This document shows positions 61,349 through 64,000 of a DNA stretch of 64,000 nucleotides, in pieces. Source of the DNA: CAIQPV01 sp963719855 (GTDB lineage Bacteria; Pseudomonadota; Gammaproteobacteria; Burkholderiales; Gallionellaceae); assembly GCA_963719855.1 (NCBI GenBank), contig CAVRDK010000004.1, positions 682,001 through 746,000 of the forward strand, written 5' to 3'. The translations under genes were made by a program, and so were the position numbers. Position 1 is the first letter of the stretch, and each line of letters opens with the position of its first letter. A model generated the notes under the pieces. The model was not told the origin of the DNA. It ran no database searches and was given only the letters and a program-made list of their open reading frames with translations.

Positions 61349-61672
61349 TTACTTAGCCAGACCCAAGATGAACTCTACCAGTTGCTTGATTTCTGGCTGG
61401 CCGACTTTTGGTGAGTTAGGAGGCATAGGTATAGGACCCCAGGCGCCGGTGCCGCCCTTGGATACCTTCTCAATCAGTTTGGCTTCAGCGGTCTTGTCGC
61501 CTTTGTACTTCTTGGCTATGTCCATCCATGCCGGGCCAACTAATTTCTTGTCAATTGTGTGGCAAGCAGCGCAGTTGTTTTTCTTGGCCAGCTCTGGCAT
61601 ATCAACTGCCAGAACGCTGCCTGCAACCATCAGACCCGCTCCTGCAATCATGCTAACGATGATAGATTTCAT
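61349..61672 (-). CDS. small monohaem cytochrome c, paralogue 2
   Basis: A 107-aa class I cytochrome c. The signal peptide (MKSIIVSMIAGAGLMVAGSVLAV) is followed by haem site CAACH (about residue 34), VGPAWMDIAKKYKG and WGPIPMPPNSP with the likely Met ligand. It closely resembles the gene just downstream, so the pair arose by tandem duplication. It probably serves as a soluble electron carrier to a terminal oxidase or reductase, which is not in the window. Confidence 0.9.
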   Translation of the reverse strand: MKSIIVSMIAGAGLMVAGSVLAVDMPELAKKNNCAACHTIDKKLVGPAWMDIAKKYKGDKTAEAKLIEKVSKGGTGAWGPIPMPPNSPKVGQPEIKQLVEFILGLAK

Positions 61673-61840
61673 AATTATCTTGCTTCTCCATATTTTAGAT
61701 TTATCAAACTTTGTCGGACATTACTGTCTTGGCTATTTTAACCAACCCCGCACGGTTTGCAAACCCATATTGCAACGGCAGTGTGTACATTAACGCGCGT
61801 CCCGGGCTAATCGTTGACATCTGCGTTTACAGGTGCCAGC

Positions 61841-61900
61841 ATAACCAGCCACTTGCCACCGTTGTTTGGTGGCTTAGTGGATTGGCTAGTAGTTCCATCA
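61841..61900 (-). repeat. repeat family B copy overlapping the parA-like stop codon
   Basis: On the minus strand it starts TGATGGAACTACTAGCCA, has a CCACC/GGTGG hairpin, and ends GCTGGTTAT. The TGA that begins it is the stop codon of the ParA-type gene. The rest of 61673-61840 shows no gene. Confidence 0.8.
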
Positions 61901-62515
61901 GTGGCTTTGTTCCAGCCAATTCAGCAGATAGGCCCATTGTTCCAACTCGCGCTCGGCGAGGGAGGGCGGCAGATCAAACAGGGTCTTTCCCTCGAAGGCG
62001 GCATTTACATACACCTGCGTCTCGCGCAGATAGGCCAGTACCGGCAAGTCCAGTCCGGCGATGAATTGTTCCAGCGTGGTCGCCGCGCGCGTATGCGGTG
62101 ACATGCGCATCCCTACCACTCCGACAAAAATTTTACCTTTGCGCACCGCTTTTTCCTGACTAAGTATTTCCAGAAATTCGCGGCTGGCCTGAATATCGAA
62201 CAACGACGGCGCTATGGGCACGATGACCTTGTGCACCAGTTTCAGCGCGTGTTCGAGATTCTTGCCGTGCAATCCGGCGGGGGAATCGATCACCAGCCAG
62301 TCTGCCGTAGCCGCTTTCCCTCCCGCTGCCTGAAGCACGTCGATAATCGGCAATTCAAATGGGCGACTGGTTAACCATTGGGTTGCCGATTTCTGCCGGT
62401 CCAGATCCAGCATTACCACGCGCTGGCCACGTGAGGCAAGGTAGCCCGCGACGTTGGTCGAGAGCGTGGTCTTGCCGCTTCCACCTTTGGGATTTGCTAT
62501 CAGGATGGCTTTCAT
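61898..62515 (-). CDS. orphan ParA/MinD-type ATPase
   Basis: A 205-aa P-loop ATPase of the ParA/Soj class. The deviant Walker A is KGGSGKTTLSTN (about 10-21), followed by VMLDLDRQKSATQW and WLVIDSPAG as the Walker B region. It lacks the N-terminal DNA-binding domain of large ParAs, and no parB lies nearby. Such orphans position cargo other than chromosomes, but the cargo is unknown. The start is MKAILIANPKGG. The stop codon is part of a palindromic repeat. Confidence 0.86.
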   Translation of the reverse strand: MKAILIANPKGGSGKTTLSTNVAGYLASRGQRVVMLDLDRQKSATQWLTSRPFELPIIDVLQAAGGKAATADWLVIDSPAGLHGKNLEHALKLVHKVIVPIAPSLFDIQASREFLEILSQEKAVRKGKIFVGVVGMRMSPHTRAATTLEQFIAGLDLPVLAYLRETQVYVNAAFEGKTLFDLPPSLAERELEQWAYLLNWLEQSH

Positions 62516-62536
62516 GGTCACGCTCCCGGCTTGGTG

Positions 62537-64000
62537 TTATTTTTCCACTTGCGACACGTCGCGCACCGCGCCTTTGTCGGCGCTGGTCGTCATCGCAGCA
62601 TAAGCGCGTAACGCCACAGAAACATGACGCTCGCGGCTGACCGGCTTCCATGCCTGTTTGCCTTTTGCCTCCATCGTCGCACGGCGTTGCGCCAACGCAC
62701 TCTCCGATATTGCCAATTGTATGATTCGGTTTGGAATGTCTATCTCAATGCGGTCGCCCTCCTGCACCAGCGCAATCGCCCCACCGCCCGCCGCTTCAGG
62801 CGAAACGTGGCCGATACTCAAGCCCGAGGTGCCGCCGGAGAAGCGCCCGTCGGTGAGCAAAGCACACACCTTGCCCAGTCCCTTGGATTTCAGATAGCTG
62901 GTCGGATACAACATTTCCTGCATACCCGGCCCGCCTTTCGGCCCTTCGTAGCGTATCACCACCACATCGCCCGCCACGACCTGGTCAGCAAGAATCGCGG
63001 CAACTGCGTCATCCTGGCTTTCAAATACGCGCGCGCGTCCGGCGAATTTCAGGATGCTCTCATCCACTCCAGCTGTTTTTACGATGCAACCATCCACTGC
63101 GATATTGCCGTGCAATACCGCCAAGCCGCCATCCTGCGAATAGGCATGAGCCTTGTCACGGATACAGCCGTTGCTGCGATCAGCATCCAGATCGGGGTAG
63201 TGCATGGATTGCGAGAAGGCGAGGGTGGTGACAATTCCGCCGGGTGCGGCACGGAAAAATTTTTTCACTTCTTCGTCACTGGTTTGCACGATGTCCCATT
63301 GCTTCAAGCCCTCGCGCAGGGTTGGGCTATGTACGGTTCCGGCATCGGCGTGCAGCAACCCGGCGCGATCCAGTTCTCCCAGAATCGCGGCGATGCCACC
63401 GGCGCGATGCACATCTTCCATATGGTATTCGGATGAGGGCGCTACCTTGCACAGGGTTGGCACATGACGCGACAACCTGTCCATATCCTTCATAGTGAAT
63501 TCCACTTCCGCTTCACGTGCGATTGCCAGCAAGTGCAACACAGTATTGGTTGAGCCGCCCATCGCGATATCCAGCGTCATGGCGTTCTCGAATGCCTCGA
63601 AGGTGGCAATTGAACGCGGCAATACGCTGGCATCATCCTGCTCATAATAGCGCTTGCTCAATTCGACGATCAGCCGCCCCGCGCGCAGGAATAACTGCTT
63701 GCGCTCGGCGTGCGTCGCCACCAGCGAACCGTTGCCGGGCAGCGCCAGGCCCAGCGCTTCGGCCAGACAGTTCATCGAATTCGCGGTGAACATGCCGGAA
63801 CAGGAACCGCAGGTCGGGCAGGCGGAACGCTCGATGGCATCCACTTCTTCATCGCTGCAATGGTTGTCTGCCGCCGCGACCATCGCATCCACCAGATCCA
63901 GACCTTTGGTCTTGCCCTGCCAGTTCACCTTGCCCGCTTCCATCGGCCCGCCGGAAACGAACACCACCGGGATGTTCAAACGCATCGCGGCCATCAGCAT
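62537..64000 (-). CDS. ilvD: dihydroxy-acid dehydratase (N-terminus outside window)
   Basis: The branched-chain amino acid enzyme that dehydrates 2,3-dihydroxy-acids, an iron-sulfur protein. 487 codons are in the window; the N-terminal part lies beyond the right edge. Visible are SACPTCGSCSGMFTANSMN with a cluster cysteine, LDIAMGGSTNTVLHLLAIA, ILKFAGRARVFESQDDA and LTDGRFSGGTSGLSIGHVSPEA. It ends 21 bases before the ParA-type gene, on the same strand, so the two could share a transcript. Confidence 0.95.
   Translation of the reverse strand: MLMAAMRLNIPVVFVSGGPMEAGKVNWQGKTKGLDLVDAMVAAADNHCSDEEVDAIERSACPTCGSCSGMFTANSMNCLAEALGLALPGNGSLVATHAERKQLFLRAGRLIVELSKRYYEQDDASVLPRSIATFEAFENAMTLDIAMGGSTNTVLHLLAIAREAEVEFTMKDMDRLSRHVPTLCKVAPSSEYHMEDVHRAGGIAAILGELDRAGLLHADAGTVHSPTLREGLKQWDIVQTSDEEVKKFFRAAPGGIVTTLAFSQSMHYPDLDADRSNGCIRDKAHAYSQDGGLAVLHGNIAVDGCIVKTAGVDESILKFAGRARVFESQDDAVAAILADQVVAGDVVVIRYEGPKGGPGMQEMLYPTSYLKSKGLGKVCALLTDGRFSGGTSGLSIGHVSPEAAGGGAIALVQEGDRIEIDIPNRIIQLAISESALAQRRATMEAKGKQAWKPVSRERHVSVALRAYAAMTTSADKGAVRDVSQVEK

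Overview
The window reads as chromosome of a free-living betaproteobacterium. Gallionellaceae or a related Nitrosomonadales lineage is my inference, not something the sequence proves. The pointers are the gene order argS - SPOR protein - dsbA, mreBCD-mrdA-mrdB-rlpA, gatCAB next to mre, a BPSS1780-type membrane protein, the trio thrB - DUF2782 - polA, two small monohaem c-type cytochromes, and many cyclic-di-GMP enzymes. Short GC-rich palindromic repeats fill most intergenic gaps.

Left part (1-13.5 kb): a phoU end, then a cyclic-di-GMP cluster made of an EAL-CBS-GGDEF protein with a degraded EAL domain, an intact but truncated EAL protein, a membrane GGDEF enzyme and an MHYT-PAS-GGDEF sensor. 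Between the first two lie three tiny membrane-protein genes that are probably cotranscribed. RlmD, a DEDDy exonuclease, a DUF192 protein and a Bax-inhibitor-1 family membrane protein fill the rest.

Integrated island (about 13.7-23 kb): tRNA-Ser(UGA) is followed by a tyrosine integrase. Beyond it lie an IS21-family element that cut a small gene, hypothetical secreted proteins, a frameshifted Sel1-repeat gene, an XRE regulator with a small P-loop protein, a ribbon-helix-helix protein with its own palindrome, an HTH gene coupled to an orphan VbhA-type antitoxin, and alpA. GTTGGTA-type arm sites lie at both ends.

Core region (23-53 kb): a frameshifted yhcC, argS, a SPOR protein, dsbA, an SDR, gatBAC (minus strand) and, divergent from it, the rod-shape operon mreBCD-mrdAB-rlpA. 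Then come tcdA, tatD, aroC, a GIY-YIG protein, uvrD, membrane proteins, thrB, DUF2782, a LOG protein and polA. Mobile palindromic repeats sit in frame inside gatB, tatD and polA; in polA one repeat family is nested inside another.

Right part (53-64 kb): a complete IS66 element with a clean 8-bp target duplication, the branched-chain amino acid transporter livK-H-M-G-F with an attenuator-like terminator after livK, two paralogous cytochromes c, an orphan ParA-type ATPase and the 3' part of ilvD, which runs off the right edge.
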